DNA from: Hamiltosporidium magnivora
Lineage: Eukaryota > Microsporidia > Dubosqiidae
Assembly (NCBI GenBank): GCA_004325065.1
Contig: PITI01000095.1
Coordinates: 1-22,573 of the forward strand
Length of the DNA: 22,573 nucleotides
Reading direction: 5' to 3'
Shown here: piece after piece, positions 7,200-15,925 of the stretch
Layout of the letters: the number at the start of each line of letters is the position of its first letter
How positions within the stretch are numbered: the stretch's first letter is position 1
Notes under the pieces: model-generated
The model's input: the letters and a program-made list of their open reading frames with translations, nothing else
Database searches by the model: none
What the model was told of the DNA's origin: nothing
Program-made: the position numbers and the translations under genes

Positions 7200-9938
7200 A
7201 TGAAATGGAATTTTAAAAAATTTATAATATTGATTACCAATGCAATCAAAGAAATATATTTACAAATTTATTATAAAGGATGTTATGTTTTAATCAATAT
7301 TTTTTCTTCCCCTATGTGTAAACACGTTTTAGAATTACTTAGACTAAAAGAAACGATAACTGAAGAAAGTAACTCTAAGACAAAATATAAGATGTTTTCA
7401 TATTGTTTGGAAAAGTTATTTATAGATAGTTTAAATTCTCCGATGGTTGTTAAATTACATACTCTTGATCCACTGATAAATTACAAATTTACACATTTAA
7501 TCTGTGTTTCAACAAAAGATATTCTTGAATCATTTCAAAATAAATATTCTTACTTGTCAATGGTTTATGGTGAATCAATATATTTTTACAAAAATAATGA
7601 TTTTCCGTTAATAGATTTTTTAAAATGGAAATTACAGAATTCTCTTACGGATACGGAATTATCGAGAAATAAGTATGCTTACTCTAAATTTATTATGTTC
7701 AATTATGACGAAGTAGAAAAACTTTATAGTTTTCTTGCAGAACAAACTAAAGTTAGAATAACTATCGATAAAATATATTTTAATATAAATCAAGATATAG
7801 TGAAAGTTGGTAATAGTAATAGATTTTTGGTGAAAAATTATGACGAAAAATATTTGTGTCTAAAAAATACATGTTTTTCAGTCAAACAATTTGTGTTTCC
7901 TTTACCAAATGCTTTTAAAAACATTGAAGTACTTGATTTAAGTGGAAATTTTATCAAAGAAATTCCGCGAGATTTTTCCGAATTTAGAAAAATTAATTAT
8001 TTAAATCTTAGCCATAATTTATTAGAAAATTTACCAACATTTCTATCGGATTTTCAATTTGAAGAACTAAATTTATCAAATAATCGATTGTCGAAAATAC
8101 CTTTTTTAAATTCCAAAACACTTATCTTGGATAACAATCTAATAGAATATTTCCAACAAAGAGACAGTATATTTGATAAAATATCGTTAAAATCGAATCC
8201 TGTAAAAAGATTTTTTTCCAAAGCAAAATATTTAGATCTTTCTTTTACTTTCATAAAAAATATTCATGTAACTTTCGGAGAAGATATTGTGGAGCATCTA
8301 ATTCTTGAAGGTATAAAAATTGACTATTTCAAAGGAAATTTTTCAAATCTAAAATATCTTAACATGCAGAATTGTAACACATCTGTATTTAGTATAGAAG
8401 CACCGCACCTTAGTAAATTAATTTTGAGAAACAATCTTTTAACGGAATTTCCATTTTTTCCAAATTTAGAATATCTTGATTTATCTGGAAATTTATTAAC
8501 ATTTATTGAATCTAAAATTTTAAATCTTAAAAAACTAAAAATTCTTGATATTTCACGTAACGATATTATAAACCCAAATGCATACGATTGGAAATGGCTA
8601 GAGAAAATCAACATTTTATATAATCAAAACAACACGAACAATGAGGTTTTAGATGTAACAAAGCTTGAAACTTACTATATGAATGAAAGAAATTGTATAT
8701 TAAAAGAAACCTCAAATAAACATATCAATCATTCCTTTGAATACGTAAAGAATAACAACAGATATTCTATATTTCTTCAAGGAAATTCCGAAACTGTAAA
8801 ATTAATTGAAAATAATTTTGAAAAATATTTTTTTGAAATTTGCTTAGATAAAGATTTCATGATAAACACAAAGTGTTTTTACAATCATATTGAAAATATT
8901 TTGATAAAAAAATGTCTGGATTACAATTTTAATATCGTCATAATATTTGTAGTCAATAATTGTGTAAGAATTTCTAAAAAAGGAAATTTTATGGTAATAT
9001 TTTATGATTCCATGTTTTTTAAAGCTCTGTCCTCTAAAAATAATCAAATCAAATACAATAAAGAATATTGCTATATTATGAATGACACAATGATAAATAA
9101 TACTAAAATAGAATATATGAGATTTGAAACTGTAACTGATTATAAAATTTTAATTTTGAATGATCATTGGCGCAATATAATATTTTCAAAAGAATTGAAA
9201 CAGATAAATCTTTGTAAAAATTTATCTGAAAATATTTCCATGATATATAATTTTCTTATTTCTACATATCCGTTGGATAAGAATAAACCAGATGATATTT
9301 TTATTGCTATGAAGACATCATCTTCACCTATAATATTTAAGGATGTTTTATTTACGGCAGAGCCTATAATAGTCTATGCTTATTTGGATAAAGTGCCGGG
9401 TTTTTTTAAGTCAGCTTCGTTAGAATTTTATTCGTTATGTAGGTTTATACAGAGTTATATAGTGAATATTAACGGCAGATTTGGCGCAATTCAGATAAAA
9501 TATGAAGGTGATCTTTGTATATGTTATTTTAGAAATTCATTGGATGCAATTATGTGGTCTGTAAATTTGGATTATTTTTTTTCAAGTAAATTGTGGAAAG
9601 ATGATTTTTTAAAAAGAAATCCAAACTCAATAACTGAACATAAATTAAATGACAATTTTTTAGTACGAATAGGTATTTGTAAGGATATAGGCTTTTTTGA
9701 TAGAAATATTGAAGGAGATGTTGATTGGTATGGCCAAGTCTTAAATAAATCCGCAAGGCTAGCTAAATTAAACACTGATATAAATATATTAATATCTGAA
9801 AATATTTATACTGAAATTGTTCACCTTAATTTATCCCAAATAGAATTTAAGAAGTACGAAAATTATCAGTTGAAAGGATTTACTGAAATGGAAAATGTAT
9901 ATGGCATTGTTAAAATAAATATAAAATCATGGCTATAA
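7200..9938 (+). CDS. CYR1: Fungal-type adenylyl cyclase: LRR, PP2C-like and class III cyclase domains
   Basis: A 912-residue relative of fungal Cyr1, which makes cAMP for the PKA pathway at the membrane in yeast. Domain order by eye: residues 1-240 unassigned; about 240-475 leucine-rich repeats (VLDLSGNFIKEIP, YLNLSHNLLENLP, ELNLSNNRLSKIP); about 515-705 PP2C-like; about 718-905 cyclase. In the cyclase, adenine-selecting K767 and D842, second metal Asp D771 (KYEGD), transition-state N849 and R853 (NKSAR) and phosphate-contact K892 (LKG) are all present. The first metal Asp (FTDI in yeast) is Y728; the spacing of 39 residues to K767 matches yeast exactly. The PP2C-like part has YSIFLQGNS at 522-530 where phosphatases have DGHGG, but keeps D655 and D698/D699. 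It is under half the length of yeast Cyr1. The start at 7200 is the first ATG of the frame. Identity is firm; catalytic competence is uncertain. Confidence 0.9.
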   Translation: MKWNFKKFIILITNAIKEIYLQIYYKGCYVLINIFSSPMCKHVLELLRLKETITEESNSKTKYKMFSYCLEKLFIDSLNSPMVVKLHTLDPLINYKFTHLICVSTKDILESFQNKYSYLSMVYGESIYFYKNNDFPLIDFLKWKLQNSLTDTELSRNKYAYSKFIMFNYDEVEKLYSFLAEQTKVRITIDKIYFNINQDIVKVGNSNRFLVKNYDEKYLCLKNTCFSVKQFVFPLPNAFKNIEVLDLSGNFIKEIPRDFSEFRKINYLNLSHNLLENLPTFLSDFQFEELNLSNNRLSKIPFLNSKTLILDNNLIEYFQQRDSIFDKISLKSNPVKRFFSKAKYLDLSFTFIKNIHVTFGEDIVEHLILEGIKIDYFKGNFSNLKYLNMQNCNTSVFSIEAPHLSKLILRNNLLTEFPFFPNLEYLDLSGNLLTFIESKILNLKKLKILDISRNDIINPNAYDWKWLEKINILYNQNNTNNEVLDVTKLETYYMNERNCILKETSNKHINHSFEYVKNNNRYSIFLQGNSETVKLIENNFEKYFFEICLDKDFMINTKCFYNHIENILIKKCLDYNFNIVIIFVVNNCVRISKKGNFMVIFYDSMFFKALSSKNNQIKYNKEYCYIMNDTMINNTKIEYMRFETVTDYKILILNDHWRNIIFSKELKQINLCKNLSENISMIYNFLISTYPLDKNKPDDIFIAMKTSSSPIIFKDVLFTAEPIIVYAYLDKVPGFFKSASLEFYSLCRFIQSYIVNINGRFGAIQIKYEGDLCICYFRNSLDAIMWSVNLDYFFSSKLWKDDFLKRNPNSITEHKLNDNFLVRIGICKDIGFFDRNIEGDVDWYGQVLNKSARLAKLNTDINILISENIYTEIVHLNLSQIEFKKYENYQLKGFTEMENVYGIVKINIKSWL

Positions 9939-11884
9939 ATATGGTGATTAGGTGTATCATTTGTTCAAATTGAAATTTAAAAAATAGCTTGCATTTAAAA
10001 TAAAAACTTAAATTGAAAATTTCATTATTTTTAATAAAATTGGTATGGATAACTTTATTTTATCTGTATAAATTATGAATTATTAAATTCCTATTTTATG
10101 GTCTTAAATTTTCCATTATTTTTATATTTGTTTGCTTTAAGCAGATTTTTTTCATCACTTAAAATTAACATTTTAATACTTTTAAAAGAATGATTCAAAA
10201 AGTTCTCAAGCCATATTTTTTTATTTCATCGCTTTAATTATGGAGAAAATATTTTTTTTGGCTCGATAAGTTATATAATATCTTCATACCATTTTTTAGA
10301 ATTTAAATTTTTACCAGTTATAACTACAAACTATTAAAAACCATAATAATAAAATTGAATCTTTTCTCCGTACTATAAACTTCTATTAATCCTATTTAAC
10401 TCAGTAAATATTCAAATAGAATATATAGAAAGTACTTGTTGTATCTGTCAGGCTAAAATAATTAGTAAGTAACACTGATTTTTTAGTTAGGGTTTGAAAA
10501 ATTTACTGCTCAATTGATCGTACAACTTAGATATTATAGCTTGAAAATCACCGTCGAATCTTAAGAAGCAAATGCCCTTCTACGACTATTTAATATTATT
10601 TACATTTAACAATGCAAAAAAAGTTGATTTATTAAGCTTTTTATCTTTTCAATTGATCTATAATCTAATAATAGTCTAAAATCTTCCTGTTGTTTCTTAG
10701 ATATAAGATTGTGTGATTTATTTTATGTATTTAAATTTTTCTTTGTGTAAAAATCTATTTCTACTTATAAAACATCATTTTTCTATTATCTCTTCACAAA
10801 TATCACAAATATTTTAAAAATGACCTGAATATAAGCAATTTACTTTTGGTTTTCTACAGGGATGAAATTGCTTTTAAATAAGCAAAAACACTTTGCATTT
10901 GCCGAAATAATTTTTCTTTGGATTCATTGATAAATCAACGTTTAAAAAAATCATCTTTTACATTTTGATTTTTAAGCCATTAAATCAAATCCGGCTTTTA
11001 ATTTTATTACATAGAGAGGCTATCAGTGATTGGGTTTGTATTTTTAATACCTTAGAAAGCCTAAACCTAGATAGACGAAGAATTATTTTACTATAGATTG
11101 CTTCAAATATTTAAAACGTTGAATTACACTATATTTTTTCTTGATTGCCATAATCTCCCACGCTTACGTTTTTCCATTAAATAATAATTCTTCTATGAAG
11201 ATTGATAGCAGCTATATCGTAGCTTTGTAATTAAAATTTTATAAACTTAGACCAAAGAAATATTAAACATTGTAAGTTTTTATTCATTAAACTAAAAACA
11301 ATAAAGAGTATTTACATATAACTTATTCTATTAAAAATATATTGTCATAAATCATTTTTTTTAGAATTATACCAGAAATAGAAAGATTTAGCAAATATTT
11401 AATTAAGTAACTAGCGGTAATAAGATTTTTTTTACTTTTTTAACCTCAATGTATTTTTTTTTCAAATATATGTTTTATTTAGTGGCGTTATGTTTTCTTA
11501 TACGCAGCAGAGCTTAAAACATTTATATTTAGCAAAATTAATATTGGGTTTTTTAAGAACTATTTTTTCCAGACTCTCAAATAATTAACTCTGTTTCAAA
11601 TTAAGCATATCGGAATTAAGCGTACGCAACCATATTTTCTAGAAGTTTAATAAAATATTATTAAAAAATCAACTATTTATCCTATTTATAGACTATAAAA
11701 TACATATTATTGGAATCGGTGGTAGTTTTTTTTTGTTTTTGCAGCTTAAATCACAAAAAAATTAAACAATTATTGCAGATTGCCCGATTTAATTTTCTAA
11801 TCTCATTAATTTGTAATTTATGTAATAAAATAAATGTTCTATATTATGTTGTACAAGATTATATGCCATTTCGGAGGACTAGTT

Positions 11885-11960
11885 CTTTTTAATTGCATCT
11901 TACGACAAGCAGAGGATACACCAAGCCAACTCTGCACCCTGCATGGTGGAAAACAAGTAG
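11885..11960. other. G+C-richer island with local self-complementarity
   Basis: This stretch stands out from its A+T-rich surroundings. It contains GCAGAG...CTCTGC (6-bp perfect arms, about 15-base loop) followed at once by CACC...GGTG (4-bp arms, 6-base loop). Two plus-strand frames are also open through it, so a coding remnant is possible. I could not match it to tRNA, 5S, U1, U2, U4, U6, SRP or RNase P consensus sequences. It may be an unannotated structured RNA or a gene fragment. Confidence 0.35.
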
Positions 11961-12427
11961 TATTTAGACGACACAATAGATTATTTTTTTATTAAAGCCA
12001 ATAGAACTTATGAAACGAAAATATTAAATATTTAATTTCAAGAAAAACACCTTTTAGACATTTCTCGTATCATTGATTATTATTATAAATATTTATATAA
12101 ACTTTTTGAGTTCGCCTGTACTCAAACAAAGAAATATTTATCTCAATTGAAAAAAAAAATTAAAAATTATTGATTTAGAAGAATTCACGTATATGTATAG
12201 TATATTATATTTTAATACATCAAAGATAAAACGTATCAAGAAAGAAAAAGCAGTTTCACGATCTGCTTATGTAAACACATAGAACACTCAATACTTGCTA
12301 TTTTGTTGTCTATTTGTAAAAGAGATTTCATGTCTTTTCGTGTGTCACATGCTATTTAAAATTCAAATTTTATTTCCGTTGAATTTTACAAAAAATATTT
12401 CATACAGCTTTAAATATTTTTATTCTT

Positions 12428-12431
12428 CCCC
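12428..12431 (+). promoter_or_regulatory. CCCC motif upstream of SF3B2
   Basis: CCCC lies about 21 bases before the ATG of the SF3B2 gene, in otherwise A+T-rich sequence. This is consistent with the microsporidian start-proximal C-run. It is assigned by position only. Confidence 0.4.
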
Positions 12432-12452
12432 ACCGTTTATACGTATCTCTGT

Positions 12453-13547
12453 ATGAATAACAAAGAAATCGATACTAACATAGAACAAGAATACAAAGAA
12501 ATTATAGAAAAGAATAGAAATATAATTTTAAATAAAAAAGTAGAATCTAAGCAAAAAAAAGTACAAAAAGAGAATAAAAAAGCAAGAAAACAAAAATTAA
12601 TACAAATGAAATACAATTTTTACAAACCAATAGTACCCTATCCATTACTTCTCGACTTTGAAGATGTAACGTATAAAGATCCGATATATCTAAATTATAT
12701 AAAAGGATTAGAAAACACAGTTCCTGTTCCAAAATACTGGAAAAATAAAAAGTCATTTTTAAATGTTAAAAAATGTATAAATAAAAAGAAATATGTGATT
12801 CCACAAAATATTTTAGAAACGGGTTTAGTTGATATGCGAAAAAGTATTAGAAACAAAGAAGATAATATGAGTTTCAAAGCTAAATTGCGAGAAAAGTTAT
12901 ATCCAAAAACTGGAAAATGTTTTGTAGAGTATCAAAAACTCTATGATTGCTTTTTTAAACATCCAAATGAAATTGAATATTTAAGATTTGGAGAATTGTT
13001 TAGACCAGGAATTGAAATGGAAAAGAAAATCAAATTAAATGTTCCGGGTCGAATCAGTAAAAATTTAATGAATGTTTTGGGAATTGATAAAACATTACCG
13101 CCACCTTGGATATTTAATATGCAAAAATATGGCCCTCCACCATCTTATTCTGATATAAAAATACCAGGTGTAAATGCTCAGATTCCAATCGGATCTTCTT
13201 GGGGGTTTCAACCAACCGGATGGGGACAACCATTAGAAGGCTATGAAGAACTAATGAATATCAATTTTACTATTCCGAGTAATATATTTGAGGAAACAAA
13301 TAATACAGACCAAGATCTGAATAATGAAGAAACAATATCAGATACACAACAAAATGATTCTGAAAGTGAAGAACAATATGAGCTTAGAATGTCAGACTTT
13401 GAAACAGATTCAATATCAGAACCAAAAGTTGAGGAAATCAAGCCACTGGAAATCACTAAAGATTTAATATCTACTAAAGAAGAAAAAAAAGAACCTATGA
13501 TTTCAAAGAAAACTAAAAGCAAATCCGAAAGAAAAATAAAATTTTAA
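12453..13547 (+). CDS. CUS1: Splicing factor 3B subunit 2 (SAP145/Cus1)
   Basis: A 364-residue SF3B2/Cus1, a U2 snRNP component that helps anchor U2 at the intron branch point in the nucleus. A basic Lys-rich N-terminus (1-50) is followed by the DUF382 region (about 65-170: VPVPKYW, 'MRKSIRNKE', 'KAKLREKLYPKTGK', 'VEYQKLYDCFFKHP'). The PSP proline-rich region follows (about 185-250: 'LPPPWIFNMQKYGPPPSYSD', 'IPGVNAQIP', 'GWGQPLEGY'). An acidic Ser/Asp/Glu stretch (about 280-330) and a basic tail end the protein. It is shorter than the human protein, having lost most of the N-terminal and C-terminal extensions. Its presence implies the organism still has a spliceosome. The stop codon sits inside an 18-bp in-frame tandem duplication, so a second in-frame stop follows six codons later. 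Confidence 0.95.
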   Translation: MNNKEIDTNIEQEYKEIIEKNRNIILNKKVESKQKKVQKENKKARKQKLIQMKYNFYKPIVPYPLLLDFEDVTYKDPIYLNYIKGLENTVPVPKYWKNKKSFLNVKKCINKKKYVIPQNILETGLVDMRKSIRNKEDNMSFKAKLREKLYPKTGKCFVEYQKLYDCFFKHPNEIEYLRFGELFRPGIEMEKKIKLNVPGRISKNLMNVLGIDKTLPPPWIFNMQKYGPPPSYSDIKIPGVNAQIPIGSSWGFQPTGWGQPLEGYEELMNINFTIPSNIFEETNNTDQDLNNEETISDTQQNDSESEEQYELRMSDFETDSISEPKVEEIKPLEITKDLISTKEEKKEPMISKKTKSKSERKIKF

Positions 13548-13566
13548 AGAAAAATAAAATTTTAAA
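13531..13566 (+). repeat. 18-bp perfect tandem duplication spanning the SF3B2 stop codon
   Basis: GAAAAATAAAATTTTAAA occurs at 13531-13548 and again at 13549-13566 with no difference. The length is a multiple of three, so the C-terminal codons and the stop are repeated in frame. The perfect match suggests a recent slippage event. Confidence 0.9.
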
Positions 13567-14003
13567 CTGAATTTCTATTATAGAGTATTTACAGGAGATA
13601 GTAATTTAATCAAAACATGAAATGGCTTTTAAATATATTATAAGTATGGTTTTTGGATGTAAATATAACAAAGAAAGATATATATTTTAAAATCCAAATA
13701 TTCTATTGTAGTTTATGAATGAATCTATTTCTGCGAAACAAATTATTTATTTCAGGCGACAATTAAAAACAGAATTTAATTTTCTTTTTTTAATATTTAA
13801 AAGTCAATATAAATGTTTATTTTCCAATTATGTTGTTAAAAAATTTAACTGCTAAAAACAAATATTAACTAAAAAATTGAGTAAAACGATTTAAATAAAA
13901 TAAATTTACAGAATTAAAACAAACTATAAAATTTACTAAATAATCATCCTGATCATTATTTTAACAAAAGAAAAGTTAGTTGAAATAAATATTTATTAAA
14001 TAA
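13567..14003. other. Spacer between convergent SF3B2 and LSM7
   Basis: About 440 A+T-rich bases between the ends of two convergent genes. Both 3' ends and their polyadenylation signals should lie here. AATAAA-like hexamers are common at this composition, so none can be singled out. Nothing else recognised. Confidence 0.4.
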
Positions 14004-14240
14004 TTATTGTGATATAAGAGATATCGAAATAATTGAATTTCCTAGACAAACGACTCTTGAATTATAAAACCATTCATTATTTCTTTTATCTGGTTCTTCT
14101 AAAACTAAATTTTGTGAATCATCATAACTTGTAAGTCTACCTATTATTTCTCTTCCACCTATAAATTTAACAAAAATATTCTTATTTAAATATTTTTGTA
14201 AATCATAAATAAGTTCGCGTTTTTTAGCATTATTTGCCAT
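14004..14240 (-). CDS. LSM7: U6 snRNA-associated Sm-like protein LSm7
   Basis: A 78-residue Sm-fold protein. LSm7 is one of seven subunits of the LSm2-8 ring on U6 snRNA and the cytoplasmic LSm1-7 ring in mRNA decay. The N-terminal helix (KKRELIYDLQKYLNK) and Sm1 strands (IFVKFIGGREIIGRLTSYDD, then QNLVLEE) follow LSm7 closely, including the family's 'VKFxGGRE' signature. Sm2 is 'VVCLGNSIISISL', where LSm7 usually has CRG. The loop between Sm1 and Sm2 is shortened and the C-terminal tail seen in other eukaryotes is absent, leaving a minimal Sm core. The ATG is preceded by CCC about four bases upstream. It is divergent from TSR2, separated by 347 bases that contain tandem repeats. Confidence 0.9.
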   Translation of the reverse strand: MANNAKKRELIYDLQKYLNKNIFVKFIGGREIIGRLTSYDDSQNLVLEEPDKRNNEWFYNSRVVCLGNSIISISLISQ

Positions 14241-14243
14241 TAT

Positions 14244-14246
14244 GGG
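14244..14246 (-). promoter_or_regulatory. CCC motif upstream of LSM7
   Basis: On the minus strand, CCC sits just before the ATG (ACCCATA then ATG). This close spacing matches the start-proximal motif known in microsporidia and supports the chosen start. Confidence 0.5.
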
Positions 14247-14299
14247 TACTTTGAGAATAAAATCATAAAGAATTTTTTTAAAAATTTATGGCTAAACCA

Positions 14300-14530
14300 A
14301 ATATTTTTCAAGTTTTTTATATTTTCTTCTGTCTATTTAACTAACATAAATTTATCATGAAATCTAATTAAAAACAATAAATTTCTGGGTTACGAATATT
14401 TTTCACGTTTTTTATATTTTCTTCTGCCTCTTTACCTACCATAAATTTATCATGAAATCTAATTAAAAACAATAAATTTCTGGGTTACAAATATTTTTCA
14501 CTTTATATATTTTCTTCTGTCTATTTAACT
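14300..14530. repeat. 95-bp tandem repeat, about 2.4 copies, between LSM7 and TSR2
   Basis: Units begin at 14300, 14395 and 14490. Each starts AATATTTTTCA; the two full units carry TATCATGAAATCTAATT and end in TTTCTGGGTTAC. The third copy breaks off near 14530. The spacing is exactly 95 bases both times. The segment from TTCTGGGTTA through the TTTTCTTCT block to TTTAACCAC also occurs at about 2977-3045, the 3' flank and tail codons of copy A. Minus-strand reading of a unit gives 'KEAEENI', close to the 'KEVEENI' end of copy A. These units lie in the shared upstream region of two divergent housekeeping genes. Confidence 0.85.
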
Positions 14531-14587
14531 ACTATAATCCCTTCACAAAATCATAAAATTTTTTAAAAAAATGAAGACACCTTCAAA

Positions 14588-14974
14588 ATGAATAGTAACG
14601 TTTTAGCAGAAAAAATTTCTGTATCGCTAAGAAAATGGACCGTTATGAAGTTAGTAAAAAATTATATAAAAGAAGAGAGTGTCTTAGATGTCGAAAAAGT
14701 ACTTTTACAATTTTTTTTATCTTTAAATTCTAAAAAATTTAAAAAAAATGAAGTTACCGAAGACATAGCTGAATATTTAAATGATTTCCTATGTAAGAAC
14801 AATGTAGACACGGAATACTCATCTTGTTTTAATATGGCAGTGTGTTTAGTAGAAATATATACAGAAAATATAGAAGGAAAGTCTATTATTTATAATGAAA
14901 TCAAATCAAAGAATGAAGCAGAATGTGAAGATATAGAAACTAGTGATGATTCTTTCTCTGAATCTGAAGAATGA
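14588..14974 (+). CDS. TSR2: Pre-rRNA processing / ribosomal protein S26 chaperone Tsr2
   Basis: A 128-residue protein resembling Tsr2, which escorts ribosomal protein eS26 to pre-40S particles and is needed for 20S pre-rRNA maturation. The N-terminal half matches the family's helical pattern: 'SLRKWTVMKLVKNYI' (W17 corresponds to the conserved Trp before the WGG region), then 'DIAEYLNDFL' and 'SSCFNMAVCLVEIY', corresponding to the 'veDgS...va..lv.ly' segment. The final 20 or so residues are an acidic Asp/Glu/Ser tail, as in other Tsr2 proteins. The canonical Gly-Gly following the Trp helix is missing (KEESV instead), and the protein is shorter than human TSR2. The ATG is the first in frame, with no CCC motif. 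Confidence 0.75.
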   Translation: MNSNVLAEKISVSLRKWTVMKLVKNYIKEESVLDVEKVLLQFFLSLNSKKFKKNEVTEDIAEYLNDFLCKNNVDTEYSSCFNMAVCLVEIYTENIEGKSIIYNEIKSKNEAECEDIETSDDSFSESEE

Positions 14975-15925
14975 AATGTTTTATAAATTGAATTATTATT
15001 TCTAGTTTTTATAATAAACATTTCAGCTAATTTTAAATTTAAAGTTTTTCTTAAAAAAAATCTGTAATTTGTCTTCTGTTTGAATAATAATTTTATTTTA
15101 ATGATATATTTTTAGATCGAGACTTGTACACCGTTCTAGTTTCAAAGCAAGTATACGCTTTTGCAACTTTTCTATTGTCTGTAATGAAATAAAGAAATAT
15201 CAAATAGAAGACTACAACTTAAAAGTGGAAAATGGAAATAAAGCACACCTTACACCAATATTAAACCTTTCTCATATTTTATAATAAATCCCAGTCGTTT
15301 TGAAGCTATAAAATATACATGGTTCAAAGACCCAACCATAATACATGATAGAAACAAAATTTAGCAGTTAAAGCTAATATAAAAGTAATAAATCTAAATA
15401 GACCAGTTAGGTTCTTTAATGCTTGAAAATAAAAAAGTAAGTTATGATACAAAATATATTGTTTTTTTGTATATCCAGATCGAAATTTATTCAAAAAGAC
15501 AGTCGAAACAATTTCGAATAGAGAGTGAAATTAGACATAACTGAATCAAAATCAATGTCGAGAAGTATCTAGGTAAAGAAATTAGCTGATAGTTCGTTCA
15601 ATAAAAGTAATGGAAAGCTTAAATAATAAAAAAACAAAATATACCATTTTTACACATAGAAACCAAAAGAAAAAAACCATCAGCAAATAAACACAAATTT
15701 TTTTATTATAAAATTGAATTTTTAGAGATAAAATACAATCGTTTCAAAATACAAACGTTAATTAAGGGAATACTGGAATCCAAATATATCAAATGAGAAA
15801 CAAATCCAGGCTTTTATTAAATAAAGACAAATTAAATATTTTTTGAATTGAGAAGATATAAAATATTGAGTAACTAACAGTGAATTAAAAACGTATTAAT
15901 ACATATAATTTTAAAGTTAAAAAAA
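14975..15925. other. Spacer between convergent TSR2 and TRM61
   Basis: About 950 bases between convergent gene ends, slightly less A+T-rich in the middle. The only element I can assign is repeat copy D at 15470-15519. The sequence after it has repeated stops in all frames and weak resemblance to copy A, consistent with a longer dead copy. Confidence 0.45.
15470..15519 (+). repeat. Dispersed repeat copy D (decayed, opposite orientation)
   Basis: The segment shares an exact 20-base block (starting AAGACAGTCGAAACAA) with the minus strand of copy A, preceded by an alignable TATATCCAG / TACATTCAG start. Between the two blocks copy D is two bases longer, which shifts the frame. One frame reads FKKTVETISNRE before a stop. 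It lies on the plus strand, opposite to copies A-C. Confidence 0.7.

Larger units (their letters stand above)
9939..12452. other. Long spacer between the cyclase and SF3B2 genes
   Basis: No firm gene. Minus-strand frames between about 11190 and 10380 contain longish open runs, for example a 34-codon run near 11100-10995 (IYSKIILRLSRFRLSKVLK) and a later FLRFDGDFQAIISKLYDQLS near 10560-10505. These could be a dead gene, but the evidence is weak at this composition. A 60-codon Phe/Cys-rich plus frame at 11710-11892 looks like chance. A distinct G+C-richer island follows at 11885-11960. Confidence 0.4.

Noticed and set aside
8054..9775. Minus-strand and alternative frames inside the cyclase and SF3B2 genes
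   Set aside because: They are shadows of strongly supported plus-strand genes.
11710..11892. 60-codon plus-strand ORF before the G+C-richer island
   Set aside because: Phe/Cys/Ile-rich chance-like frame with no recognised motif.
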